From positions 39,394,635-39,458,634 of the forward strand of contig NC_060063.1 in assembly GCF_020283565.1 (NCBI RefSeq): 64,000 nucleotides of DNA. Reading direction: 5' to 3'. The DNA comes from Trifolium pratense (Eukaryota; Streptophyta; Magnoliopsida; Fabales; Fabaceae). The position numbers and the translations under genes were made by a program. Below, piece after piece: positions 25,795 through 36,421 of the stretch. The first letter of the stretch is position 1. Each line of letters starts with the position of its first letter. Under the pieces are notes generated by a model. That model had not been told where the DNA came from. It saw only the letters and a program-made list of their open reading frames with translations, and did not search any database.

Positions 25795-26240
25795 AAATTT
25801 AGGAAGCCAGATATGTAACAACTCTCTAATCTCTTGTTGAATCTCAATATGTTTGGAAGATACTTCTTCATTGTCATCTTGTTCTTGTATCTTGTCAAAT
25901 GAGTCTTCAACTATTTGTTCCATCAGCAGTTCCAATGAGTCTTTTACTCTTTCTTCCTTTTGAATATTAATGGATACCTTGATGAAACTTCTTCTTCATT
26001 GTCATCTAGTTCTTGTATCTTGTCAAATGAGTCTTCAACTATTTGTTCCATCAGCAGTTCCAATGAGTCTTCTACTCTTTCTTCCTTTTGAATATTAATG
26101 GATACCCTTGATGAAACTTCTTCTTCATTGTCATCTTGTTCGCGTATCTTGTCAAACGAGTCTTCAACTATTTCTCCCTCTTCACCTCCCATTAGCAGTT
26201 CCAACGAGTCTTCAACTCTTTCTTCCTTTTGAACGTTCAT
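25795..26240 (-). pseudogene. Acidic repeat protein ORF within CACTA
   Basis: 98 codons are open from 26240 to 25944. The protein consists of about 42-residue repeats, each with KEERVEDSLELLM, IVEDSFDKI and DDNEEEVSS. The DNA holds three units of about 125 bp (26240-26101, 26100-25976, 25975-25855). A one-base loss at the last junction puts the third unit out of frame; after it the frame would reach a stop near 25795. It may be captured host sequence or an element-specific protein. Not recognised. Confidence 0.5.
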
Positions 26241-26411
26241 GGAGTCTTATATTTTTTTTCTTTTACTTTGCCCTTCGAATTTTTAACAATTACTACTCAT
26301 CTTATTTATAGACTTCTAACTCTTCATGGAATTATTATTATATGTAAAAAATAACAAACTTTTGTTTTTTAAATATACAACATTAATTATTTTGTGAAAA
26401 AAAGATAAAAG

Positions 26412-26545
26412 ATTTTTTTTTTGTCAAGTAGCCTATTAGCTAGAAAATTCACCTTATATGTGAATAAGTGGAGTGTCGGATTCGAACCCGGGCTCCCGCA
26501 TATATAGTGCGATGTCTCTACCAACTGAGTTAAGCTCACGGAGAC
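26412..26545 (-). mobile_element. tRNA-derived SINE inside CACTA
   Basis: On the minus strand: TTAACTCAGTTGGTAGAG (A box), GGGTTCGAATCC (B box), then a body ending in a poly(A) run (the T run at 26412-26422). Flanked by the 12-bp duplication AAAAGATAAAAG at 26400-26411 and 26546-26557. This is a fifth nesting layer. Confidence 0.9.
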
Positions 26546-26879
26546 AAAAGATAAAAGTTTTATTTTAAAAGAATTTGAAAAGAAAAAAAAAACAAACTTT
26601 AGTTTTTTTAAATATATAACATTAATTAGTTTTATTAAAAAGAATAAAGTTTTTTTAAAAGAAAAAAACAAATTGACTAAGAGTATAATTGACAGAAAAC
26701 ACTTAATTGAATTATTTATAGTTTGTTGACAGATGCAAAATCGAAAAAAAAAAAAAAAAGAAAGATAAACATAAGGTAACATGAAATAAAACTAACAAAA
26801 CTTAGTTGAGATATTTAAGCCAAATTAAATTATCTTTTATAAAATAGATAAAAATTAATCATATATTATTACTCAACAG

Positions 26880-27170
26880 GTTACAGGTTTCACTTTGTTT
26901 GCTAACAACACGTTTCAGCATATAAGCCTTTCTTCACTTCTCTTCTCTGCAAGACCCTTCAAACTTTTGCTAAACTCTTCACTTCTCTGCTACACCCTTC
27001 AAGCGTTCCAGCCTTTCTTTTCCACCACTTCACCTCTCTCGCGTGACCTTCTCTTCTTCTCCGCTGCACAACGATTCTCTCTATCTCTCTCGGTTCCAAA
27101 TCAGCCTCTTCTCTCGTGGATTCTCCGCCAGCCCATTAAAGGTAATTCTATTTCTCATTGCTATTGTTTA
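26880..27170 (+). other. CT-rich leader-like segment within CACTA
   Basis: A pyrimidine-rich run (CTTCACTTCTCTTCTCTGC and similar) ends in AAAG|GTAATTC near 27141. It looks like a 5' untranslated exon with a donor site, perhaps for the Ulp1-like gene downstream. No product is assignable to the 92-codon ORF here. Confidence 0.35.
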
Positions 27171-27546
27171 TGAACAGTTATAACAATTGGGTAAAACTGA
27201 ATTGATTTGTTAACGGTTATCCCATACTGAACTAATATAAAGGTTTGGTTTTTGTGGTTCCAACCCAAAACTACCTTTATAGAAAACCTAATTGTATTTT
27301 TTCAAATTAAACTTCTTCTTTGTGAACTGATTGAATTGAACCACACAAAAAAAGAATTGAATTGCGACGGATAGTTCACAAACTTAACCAAACCGAATCG
27401 CTTCAGTTCGCTTCAATTTGTGAACTGTCAGTCACAATTCAATTTATATGTTTTTAAACAGTACTGACCTACTAGGTAATGAAGTATGTAAAGATAAATG
27501 TAGGTATTTTAAATTTTAATACAAAGCTATACCTGGGACAAAGGCA

Positions 27547-28973
27547 ATGTATATAGATCAAACTTTGAAGTTTAATGTTGAATTCGGTGGGACAAATGCC
27601 TTTATTGAGCTCCCAAGGGAAGATATTGTAGACTTGTGTATGGGTACAAAAGAATTAGGGATCAGTATTTTACAAGTGTGGCTTATGTAAGTATATTTTA
27701 TTTTTAAATTTATTAATTTATGATTAACTTAATTTCATTTATAATGTAAATAACTTTTAATATGTTGTAGATATCTTCATCGTCGTTGTATGGAATTGGG
27801 CAACAATAACGTTTATGGATTTATTGATCCGCAATTCACTCATAGTCAAAATGAGCGTGGTAGTGTTCAGTCCTACATACAAAAGAAGATGTGTGATGAT
27901 AAAAAAGAATGTTACATTGCTCCTTATTTAAACAAGTAAGAATTTTTTTTCTTGATAAAGTCAATCACTTATAATTGATATAAATTAATTTAACACATTA
28001 AATTGTATGTTGCCCTTGTAGTCATCATTGGCAATTGCTCATTATTAATCCTACGAAGCTTGAAGTAGTCTTTCTATGTTCATTGGGAAAGAAGCCGGAT
28101 AAAAAAATCTGTGACATAGTTGAAACGTAAGTATTCAAATTATATACCGTACATAAACTATGTGATATGTTTTATTATACAAATCTAACGAATATTTCTT
28201 AATGCTACAAATCTATGAGTGAGGAAGCCTGCATTTGTTTTTCTTCTGTTAGTTTATTGTATTTCCTCTTGTTGCCTAGGCAATTTGATTTATTTTGGTT
28301 TAGGGATTGTCATTGTTTGTAGATGTTTTTAGTCCATGGATGTAGGCTTTGTGTCTGTTAGTTTAGGATTTGTTATTTTTGCCATGTACTGTGTTTGCAG
28401 TTCTGGTTTTGTACCTTTTAGTCCATGAGCATTACTTGTGCATTTGGATATCTATTAATAATATATTTTGCTGACTCTAAAATTTTTTGTAGAGCTTTGG
28501 GAGCTTATAATAAGTTACAACGTGCGAGAAAGCAAAAGAAAGTAGAATGGTTCTTTCCCACCGTAAGTTGTTAACTTTCTATTTAAATGAAAATATATAA
28601 CAGTTTTTGAATAATAATTACAGACTAGTCGACATTCACATTTGATCATATTATATTTTAGAGTCAAAAGCAACAAGCTAGTTATGAGTGTGGCTATTAC
28701 ATCATGATTCACATGTTGAACATTATATCTGCTACTATTGTTTGTTCATGGACACAGGTAAGTAATAGAGTTATTTTAACAAGTTGTATCAATTAATTAG
28801 GACTATATTTTTTATGTTGATATAATAATTTAATGTTATGTCAACTTTTATTTATTCAGATATTTCGGGATTCAAAGCCATTTCAAAAAGATGAAGTTAA
28901 AAATGTTCAAGAACGCTGTGGAAACATGATATTGGAACATATTGAAGTAAGTGCGGACAATGATATGAATTAG
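27547..28973 (+). CDS. Ulp1-like C48 cysteine protease C-terminal domain (CACTA cargo)
   Basis: Six exons by consensus and phase: 27547-27686, 27771-27935, 28022-28126, 28493-28562, 28662-28757 and 28860-28973; 229 residues without a stop. The order fits the Ulp1/SENP peptidase core of plant transposons: LGISILQVWL, YGFIDPQF, HHWQLLIINP with the catalytic His, then the segment where the catalytic Asp is expected, and YECGYYIM with the catalytic Cys. The expected acidic residue before SL is Cys here (VVFLCSL), so activity is doubtful. The family removes SUMO or related modifiers. All splice sites look intact, which suggests recent function or a young capture. An upstream exon may exist near 27141. 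Confidence 0.72.
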
Positions 28974-29479
28974 GGTGCAATTCTGTGTTGGATGTTGGCT
29001 ATAGTCATTAAGGTTCCTACTTTTGATTGTATTTTGATAAGTACGTTGTTTCACCCAAGTAGTTACTCTTGTTTATGCTTTTTTTATAAGACTAGTGTTA
29101 TATCTGTTGAGTTTGCATTTTAGTGCAAAGCGCAATGTACCTATTTTGATTACAATGATGTTTTAATTTTATATGACAATATTTTCTTCTATGGTTTTAT
29201 TATTATTATATATTTTGCAAGCAGTGTATGCTATATGTGCCACCCAAATAAAAGTGTCATTACAAAAAAAAAAACTGCTTAAAAAAAAAATTCACAAGAA
29301 AAAAAGCATGCGTAGAAAAAAAAAATCCAACGTAAAAAAAAAAATAATCAACTTTTTAGGTCGGTTGATTATATCCGACTTAATAAAGAACTTCTTAAGT
29401 CGGGTACAAAATCGGACTTAAGAAGTCCATACATCTTATGACTGTAATTATTAGATCAGGCTCGGAACCGTCTTAAGAA

Positions 29480-29760
29480 GTAGATTCTAACAGACCTAAG
29501 ATGTACTTTTTAAGTCAGGTACTTATCTGACTTAAGAAGTGGATTCTAACAGACCTAAGAAGTACTTTTTAAGTCAGGTCAAATACGACTTAAGAGGTGG
29601 ATTCTAACAGACCTAAGATGTACTTTTTAAGTCAGGTACTTAGCTGACTTAAGAAGTGGATTCTAACAGACCTAAGAAGTACTTTTTAAGTCAGGTCAAA
29701 TACGACTTAAGAGGTGGATTCTAACAGACCTAAGAAGTATTTTTTAAGTCAGTTCCAAAT
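29480..29760. repeat. Subterminal tandem array of CACTA element
   Basis: About five units of roughly 58 bp containing GATTCTAACAGACCTAAGA and TTTTTAAGTCAGGT, each with inverted AAGTC/GACTT halves. In En/Spm elements such subterminal motifs bind transposase; here that is an inference. Confidence 0.8.
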
Positions 29761-29868
29761 CTGACTTAAGACGTCAATACTTCTTATGTCGGCTTTTCTT
29801 AAGTCAGACGCGGAACCGACTTAAAAAGTCAATTTTAACCGACTTAAAAAGCGTTTTTTCCACTAGTG

Positions 29869-30084
29869 TAGGTAAAGTTAAAGCATAAACTCCTACAGCT
29901 AATGCGGCAACTCTTACTCCATTTCCCACTCGTAGGTCGACTTCACCTTTAGCCAATCCTCTACTCCTTTGCAGCCCCTGCACATTAGTACAAATGTGAG
30001 AACCACATCCGGTATCTAATACCCATGTAGAAGAAGTAGATAAATTAATTTCAATAACAAAGATACCTGCTGAATTGGAGCTCT
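29869..30084 (-). pseudogene. Angela-like copia protease fragment
   Basis: The minus strand encodes STWVLDTGCGSHICTNVQGL, the aspartic protease active-site region (DTG), next to the zinc-knuckle end of Gag. The CACTA insertion cuts it off soon after GVRVAALAVGVYAL. Confidence 0.85.
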
Positions 30085-30933
30085 CTACTCCATTCTTTTT
30101 ATCTTCCAGGTATTTTGGGCAGTTCCTCTTCCAATGTCCAGTCCTGTTACAGTGGAAGCACCTACCCTCCTTTGCAACTCCCCAGTGGGCTTCAAAGCTT
30201 GAGGGGTAGGTTTGGGTTTGGCAACTTCCTTGCCCTTCCCTTTGCCTCCCTTCCCTTTGTTGCCCTTCCCTTTGTTTCCATTGCCAATCATAAGAACATG
30301 GCTGGACTTCCCTTTTGTTTTCATGTTCTGCTCAGCTTGCCTCAACATGCCTAGCAGTTGTGGCAGAGTCTTCTCCATGTCCGACATGGTGAAGTTCAGA
30401 ACAAACTGATTAAAACTCTCCGGCAACGATTGCAGGATCAGATCAGTTGCAAGCTCATTTTCGAGTGGAAATCCCAATTTTTCTAAGTTCCCCACGTACC
30501 CAATCATCTTGAGCACATGTGGACTTACTAGAGATCCCTCAGATAGCTTGGCTGAAAACAGGGCTTTGGAAACCTCAAACCTCTCAATCCTGGCTTGCTC
30601 TTGGTAGAGCGTCTTCAAGTGTTCGATCATATCGAACGCATACATGTCCTCATGTTGCTTCTGAAGCTCAGAGGTCATGGTAGCCAGCATGAGGCACTTT
30701 GCATCCATGGCATCATCAAGACGCTTCTGATAAGCATCCCTTTGAGCCTTAGGAGCATTGGCCGCAGGTTCATCCTCAGGGTTAGGTTGGGGTTCCTCAA
30801 TAGCATAAAACTTTTTCTCGTGCATGAGGACTATCCTCAAGTTACGATGCCAATCAAGAAAATTTGTCCCAGACAATTTCTCTTTGTCAAGAATGCTTCG
30901 CAAAATGTTGTTCGAAGTATTGGTGTTTGACAT
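30085..30933 (-). pseudogene. Angela-like copia Gag
   Basis: 282 codons, from MSNTNTSNN through the UBN2-type capsid region (DWHRNLRIVL, LKTLYQEQAR). Near 30186 a one-base loss shifts the frame just before the knuckle CFHCNRTGHWKRNC, which is readable in the adjacent frame at about 30165-30115. Gag-Pol is therefore disrupted. Confidence 0.88.
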
Positions 30934-31754
30934 GGTGATCTACAATTGTAAAAGATAAAACGAAAAGAAGAACTAAGGCCATAACCATTCATCATGCAAC
31001 TTTAATAACAATAAACACATAATTTATTATTATTAAATTAGTCCCATTAATAAAATACCATGATTGATCACCTTACGCAGAGTTAGTCGGGGGTTCCGCT
31101 GACCGATGAACACTTCATCAGTGAATCCTAATCGCACCAACACTTGATGCTTCAGATATAAACCCTAGCCGTACTCTGTTTGTATAACAACACAACCCTT
31201 GTATTGTTACAAACCCTAATACAGTAATCATTCATCAAAACGTTTCAGGATTTTGTTCATCACAGACGATTGGATATATAATGCTTCACCAGTTATCGGT
31301 TCCGAAGCTCACGCTCACAATCATCCATGCTCACGACAATCACTTAAAACTTTCAATGAACAATATGTTCTGTTTATATAACAACACAACACTTGTATTG
31401 TTATAAACCCTAATACAACGACCATTCATCAAAACGTTTCAGGATTTTGTTCATCACAGACGATTGGGTATATGATGCTTCACCAGTTATCGGTTCCGAA
31501 GCTCACGCTCACAATCATCCATGCTCACGACAATCACTTAAAACTTTCATCGAATGATACTATCAGTATATCACATACACTGATGTCGTATCAGAATTAT
31601 ACCATATATCACATATATGTTAAGATTGATCATTCAAATTTTATTAATCTTTGTTATTATTATTATTATTATTAATACCGATTCTGATCATATTAATAAA
31701 ACTGTAAATAACAACAAAACCGATTCAAGGTTTCACAAGTGGCTCTGATACCAC
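30934..31754 (-). other. 5' untranslated region and primer-binding site of Angela-like element
   Basis: Leader between Gag and the 5' LTR. It contains a direct repeat of about 140 bp (about 31184-31345 and 31370-31550, sharing GTTTCAGGATTTTGTTCATC) and the initiator-Met tRNA-binding TGGTATCAGAGCC at 31753-31741. 31655-31673 is a short ATT microsatellite. Confidence 0.75.
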
Positions 31755-33054
31755 TGAAGGAAAATAGCGTGTATAAAAGAGATTAAAACGCAGCGGAATT
31801 AAAATTTCCTTCACTGAATCCTTGCGAATGGGCATGATCAGGGTTAAACGTTATACCTTTGTAGAACTGAAACGGCAAACTCTTTGCTTCTCTTATTGAT
31901 CACAAGCACCACACGACGGCAGCACCTCTAGCTAGTCCACACGAACAGGTCTTCAACTTTCAGTGCTAGCTGCTACAAGATGAAGGCTTAGGAAGTGCGG
32001 TTAGGGTTTCAGAGTTTTAGGGTTTCTCTGAAAACGAATTGTGAAAAAGCAAAAAAAAACTGAACTACACAAGCTTCTATTTATAGAGTTTCTTGTGTGG
32101 TCAGTTGGGTCAAACGGTGTTTGGTCTTCTTAAGCCCAAAACTGTTTTTCACTAATCGCACCCTCAAAATAAGTCTTACTTATTTCTTCCATATCGACTG
32201 TCCTTATGTGTGTGACCCTGTAGGTTCTTATGACGTTGGCAATAATATTAATCTTAATATTATAAACAGTGAGCGGTATCTAGCAACACATCACTGCTAC
32301 CCAAGTCACAAGAATGTCACGTGATCTGACAAACCTTTCCGTGATAAAACTCATGTGTATAATTACCCTTTTACCCTTATGTCTATATTGAACACAAGAC
32401 ATAGTACGTCACCCTTGTTAAGTTCAATATTGGGCCCATAGACATATCTCCTGTTATGTAGGAGGGGTAAATTCCATCTAGGTCACTCATGTCCCTTAGC
32501 ATGATTCGTGGAATACCCATCAACCAACTTTATAGTCATCCTGTTACGGATAACTTTGAATGGCGACAAAGTACTACACTCCTACATCTAGGGAACATAG
32601 TGGTTTCAGGTCGAACGGTGGAATACACCACTTATCACTATGAGAATATCTTATGACATTTCATAACATACTATGTAGTATTCTCATGGTGGGTCAATCC
32701 GATATAAATATTACTCTTAATATTTATATCTATGTGAAGACTTGATAACTCTTTATCTATGATCCGTGAGATGTGATCATCAGTCTACCAACATAATAGT
32801 CTCTATGTTTTGATGTTATCCCAATTCACAGTAAAGCTCGACTACGGATGTTTTAAGAATAGTGTTCTCATGTGTAATGGATTCTTACGATTAAGTCACA
32901 CTTAACGTTCCATTCAATGAACTTACTATTCTAGGGACTCTATTATTATTTAACACATAAACATAATAAAGAAAAGCCTTTATTTAATAAGTAAATTGTC
33001 CAATACAAGTATCATGCAATTATAAATAATTGGCCTCTAGGGCTTACACCAACA
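31755..33054 (-). repeat. 5' LTR of Angela-like element
   Basis: 1300 bp, TGAAGG...CCAACA, colinear with 20206-21505. Followed by the GTTTG duplication. Confidence 0.92.
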
Positions 33055-33059
33055 GTTTG

Positions 33060-33112
33060 TTATCTTTAAAACATCAAATAAGGATTTTGTCCTCAACAAT
33101 CTCCCCCTTTTT
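33060..33112 (-). repeat. Inner end of SIRE 3' LTR and polypurine tract
   Basis: 33060-33098 completes the LTR after the nested element. 33099-33112 is complementary to the purine tract AAAAAGGGGGAGAT used for plus-strand priming. Confidence 0.85.
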
Positions 33113-33944
33113 GATGATGACAAACATTTAACTTAATTTTGATTTTGAGTTTTTGATAAAAGATTTTGATAATCTTTTGCATTTGATTTGTCAATAACTC
33201 CCCCTCAATTTAAGCATTCTATTTTCAATAGCAAATTGAGTTTAAACTTTGATTAAAAATAATATGACAAATTTTAACAAGTCATTCTTTTACCAAAGTG
33301 AATGTTTATGGTTATGATGGTTTTGCTCAAAATTTGAATGAGTTTCATATCAGAGTTTTTAAGGATATTTTCAAAAACATTTGTATGTTTTGATTAGAGC
33401 ATTACTTATCCTCTTGGTTGAATATCTTTTACCTGCCTTCAATGCAGAAACATATCATGGATTAAAAACTTAGCATGTTTCAGAGAATCAAACAATATGA
33501 AATTTATCACATATTTCAATCATGAATCCTGAAACTGTCTCTTGACAGAAAAAAAAAGAGATCATGATAAAATTTTGAGATATCTCTCAACTGCATAATT
33601 TCTCAAAGCATAGCTTTGTTTTTTCCTGTGATCAAAATAATGATTCATAAACCTGCTGACATAATAACATAAGCATTCATTTCATTGCAGCAAAAGTTTT
33701 TCAAAATATCATTTCAAAATAAAACTTACAGATGCATGCTATCATAGCATAACATACTGGCGCATTAGTTCAACATACATATGAAAATGCATCACAAAAC
33801 ATAGTCTTTTAACATTACATAGCTTAAAGCAAAATAAGTTAAAAACAGAACAGAACAAAATGTGCGCGCTTTGTGTTGTGCCAGCATCTGCAGCTTCAGC
33901 TGTGTTCTTTTCTTTTCTCCCCCTTTGTCACATCAAAAAGTGAT
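33113..33944. other. Non-coding 3' part of the SIRE-like element
   Basis: AT-rich sequence between the third ORF and the polypurine tract. No ORF is supported. Confidence 0.6.
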
Positions 33945-36131
33945 CTAAGGAGCAGGCCTTGATGGTGATGAGCCATCTGATGATGATGATGTTGAAGGTT
34001 GAGGCATGACATGAACAGGGATTGGATATGGATTGAGTGGAGGTTTTGGAAGGTTGAACCTTTCACAGAAAACATTAGAAATCCAATCTCTCATGATGGA
34101 ATTTTCAAGGGTGTTATAAGTTAGATGAGAGTCAAGGAGTTGCATAGCTTGGAACAATTTTTTCACATCACTCCTAGTTTTGGAAGTGGTTCTCTCAACT
34201 TTGGATCTTGGTAATTGTGGTGGAGGCCTAGGTGCAGCATTTGATGGTCCAGCATTGAAGTTTGAAATGTTTGGGAGATTCAAAGTGGGTGAAAGAATGG
34301 AAATGTTTTGGGTGAAGAAAGATTGAGAAAAAGGATTCTGAGGTGGTGAAAAGTTGAAGAAGTGACTGTTAAAGCTTTCATTTAACATAGGTGAAAGGTT
34401 GAAGCTTGGTGGAGAAGAAAATAATGGAGCACTACTAGTGGATGAGGAGGTGAGATGGTTTAACACAGAGTCAGGGTTAGGTTGGTTCACAATTTGATTG
34501 ACTGCTAAATTTGGAGCAATTTGTGGCTGTGGCTCGGGTTGAGGTGCAGCTGCAATTGGTGATTCATTTTGTGGATAGGCTAGAGGGATGTTCAAGTTAA
34601 TCTCAGCTCTAGGACCTAGCATTTGTGATGAGGATGGAGAAATAAAAGCCTCATTTTGAGGAATTTCTGTTTCAACAGAGTGTGGCGCAAAAGGTGGATT
34701 TGAAACAAGTTCATCTTCAACAAAAGGTTCAGGTATTTGTTGAGATTGTGCAGTGTCATCATACTGCTCATTCCTTTTTCTCTTGGCTCTAGTGTAAACC
34801 TTTACAGGAGCTTGGGAGATAGGTTCATTCTTGAAGTGTTTGAGGTTTTTTAAGGAAAACTTCTTGTGTTCAGTTTCAGCAATTTCCCCCTCAAAAGGTA
34901 CTTTGAAATGATCAAAGATTTTGGTTAAAGCCATGCCATACGAGACACAAATTTTTTTGTTATTCCTATTAGCTATATCCATCATAAAATTGATCATTAG
35001 GAATAGAAGGTTTAGCTTTTTCCTTTCAAACAGGTGATGAATGACCATGAGTTCATTATCATCTAGCTCAGCATATTTTCCTTGTCTTGGCAAAACACTT
35101 CCTTGAGTTATGATATGAAAAACTTTGGATAAAAAGTTTAGGTCAGAGGTTTTGTGAGAGTCTTTTGGAGATTCTAAAGTGAAAATAGGGATTCTAACTT
35201 CTTCAAATGTGGTTTTAGCTAGGCTATACCAGTTTCTTCCATAAGACATAAATCCATTATTTGGGATTTTAAAGACATCAGCAATAACATCAGGGTTAAG
35301 TTCAAATTCTACTCCCTTAACAGTGGTTTTAATGGTGCAATTTTCACGATCACACTTAGCCTTAAAGTAAAAGGCTTGAACTAACCTAGGGTAATAGATT
35401 TCTCTAAGAGATAGAAAAGAGGACCAACCTTGAAAGTCAGTGTAGGCTTTTATCTCAAGAGGATGTGATTGAAGAGCTTCAAAGTTGAAGAACCGTCCTG
35501 GAGCTATTGGCTTGGTTCTCCATTTTTCTTGAAAAACTTTTTCCTCAGATTTTGATGAAAACAGAGGGGTTTCTTCTTGAAACATGTCATTAAGGGATTT
35601 TTTCTTTTCAACTCTCTGTTTTGGTTTAGAGGAAGTTTCACAAACTTTCTCTTTTCCCTTTTTAGTTTGAGGTTGAGTGGGAATGGTGGAATCTGACTTG
35701 GTTTCTTCGCTAGATGATTTTGATGAAGGGTTTGAGTAGGATTTTGAAGGAGGAACAAAGGTTTCTTCCTCATCATTTTCTTCTTCATCTGATGATTCAA
35801 TATCCACGAAGATTTTTTCAGCATTGCTCTGAGTCTTTTGATTTGCAAAGTTCTCCCTTAATCTCTGAGAACGACGAGGAGGAGCAGAGAAAGATGGTTT
35901 CTTTTTCTTTGTTTTTGGTTTGAGATGTAATGGTGTTTGGTTTTGATTTTGAGATGGTTCAACTGGATTTGGTGGTGGTTGACCATAGTAAGGAGGGAGG
36001 AGTGTTTGAAGAGGTTTTAGGTTTAAAGGGAAAGATGAAGATGGTGGTGGTGATGATGGATTGCGGAACCGTGGTGGTGAATGGTTGAAGTTGAACGGAG
36101 GAGCTCGCCTGGCTGTTTGTTTGGTTCTCAT
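33945..36131 (-). CDS. SIRE third ORF (envelope-position plant transposon protein) with H3-like N terminus
   Basis: A 728-codon uninterrupted ORF downstream of pol, where SIRE elements carry an envelope-like gene. It starts MRTKQTARRAPPF, whose RTKQTAR equals residues 2-8 of histone H3. A Pro/Ser-rich region and a basic/acidic stretch (KTKKKKPSF, DIESSDEEENDEEE) follow. Residues about 200-420 (PGRFFNFEALQSHPLEIKAY, FELNPDVIADVFKIPNNG) resemble the putative plant transposon protein domain common in plant retroelement extra ORFs. I see no clear signal peptide or transmembrane segment, which speaks against an ordinary envelope. The C-terminal third is Pro/Asn/Ser-rich with a Ser/Asp tail. Function unknown; this reading frame is intact although Gag-Pol is damaged. 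Confidence 0.75.
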   Translation of the reverse strand: MRTKQTARRAPPFNFNHSPPRFRNPSSPPPSSSFPLNLKPLQTLLPPYYGQPPPNPVEPSQNQNQTPLHLKPKTKKKKPSFSAPPRRSQRLRENFANQKTQSNAEKIFVDIESSDEEENDEEETFVPPSKSYSNPSSKSSSEETKSDSTIPTQPQTKKGKEKVCETSSKPKQRVEKKKSLNDMFQEETPLFSSKSEEKVFQEKWRTKPIAPGRFFNFEALQSHPLEIKAYTDFQGWSSFLSLREIYYPRLVQAFYFKAKCDRENCTIKTTVKGVEFELNPDVIADVFKIPNNGFMSYGRNWYSLAKTTFEEVRIPIFTLESPKDSHKTSDLNFLSKVFHIITQGSVLPRQGKYAELDDNELMVIHHLFERKKLNLLFLMINFMMDIANRNNKKICVSYGMALTKIFDHFKVPFEGEIAETEHKKFSLKNLKHFKNEPISQAPVKVYTRAKRKRNEQYDDTAQSQQIPEPFVEDELVSNPPFAPHSVETEIPQNEAFISPSSSQMLGPRAEINLNIPLAYPQNESPIAAAPQPEPQPQIAPNLAVNQIVNQPNPDSVLNHLTSSSTSSAPLFSSPPSFNLSPMLNESFNSHFFNFSPPQNPFSQSFFTQNISILSPTLNLPNISNFNAGPSNAAPRPPPQLPRSKVERTTSKTRSDVKKLFQAMQLLDSHLTYNTLENSIMRDWISNVFCERFNLPKPPLNPYPIPVHVMPQPSTSSSSDGSSPSRPAP

Positions 36132-36421
36132 GGTGGTGATGTGAAGAGGATGAAGGAAGAAGAAAGGTTTAGATGATGATGATGAGTACGGTGGGAGAGT
36201 GAAGGAAGTGTAATGGTTGGAGTGTGAAAGGAGTGAATGATGTGATTGGTTTGGGAAGTGTTTGTGTACTCGAGAAAGAGAGAAAAGAGGAGTGATTTGA
36301 AGGGTTGTATTGGGAAGGGAAAACTTAATTTGGGGTAATGATCACAAATTGTAGTAGCCCTTTTTAAACTGATCATTTAAGAAGGTTGTCATAAAAGATA
36401 AGATTTCCTTTCTTAGGATAA

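Larger units (their letters stand above)
24438..29867. mobile_element. CACTA (En/Spm-type) transposon carrying a Ulp1-like gene
   Basis: Ends are CACTAGTGGAAAAAA (from about 24437) and its complement TTTTTTCCACTAGTG (to about 29868), flanked by the 3-bp duplication TAG, as expected for CACTA elements. Subterminal arrays of AAGTCAGGT/CTTAAGTCGG motifs lie at 24465-24710 and 29355-29850. Inside are a minus-strand acidic repeat ORF and a plus-strand intron-containing Ulp1-like protease gene. No transposase ORF is visible, so it is presumably non-autonomous. It splits the protease-integrase region of the Angela-like element. Confidence 0.92.
20206..33054 (-). mobile_element. Angela-like copia element nested in the SIRE LTR
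   Basis: 1300-bp LTRs (20206-21505; 31755-33054), each starting TGAAGGAAAATAGCG and ending CACCAACA. The duplication GTTTG stands at 20201-20205 and 33055-33059. The primer-binding TGGTATCAGAGCC is adjacent at 31754-31741 (minus). The coding region runs right to left: Gag 30933-30085, protease about 30080-29870, then the CACTA insertion 24438-29867, then integrase, RT and RNase H 24436-21520. Gag has a one-base frameshift before its zinc knuckle; integrase has another near 23826; RNase H is preceded by a nonsense codon. This copy is probably not autonomous. Confidence 0.93.

Noticed and set aside
26387..26782. 131-codon minus-strand ORF
   Set aside because: Runs through a SINE and poly(T)/poly(A) tracts; Phe/Lys-rich noise.
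29173..29421. Lysine-rich ORF in the CACTA element
   Set aside because: Product of poly(A) tracts; no recognisable domain.
35504..35848. 114-codon minus-strand ORF inside the SIRE third ORF
   Set aside because: Out-of-frame shadow of the 728-codon ORF, Lys-rich only because of its charged region.
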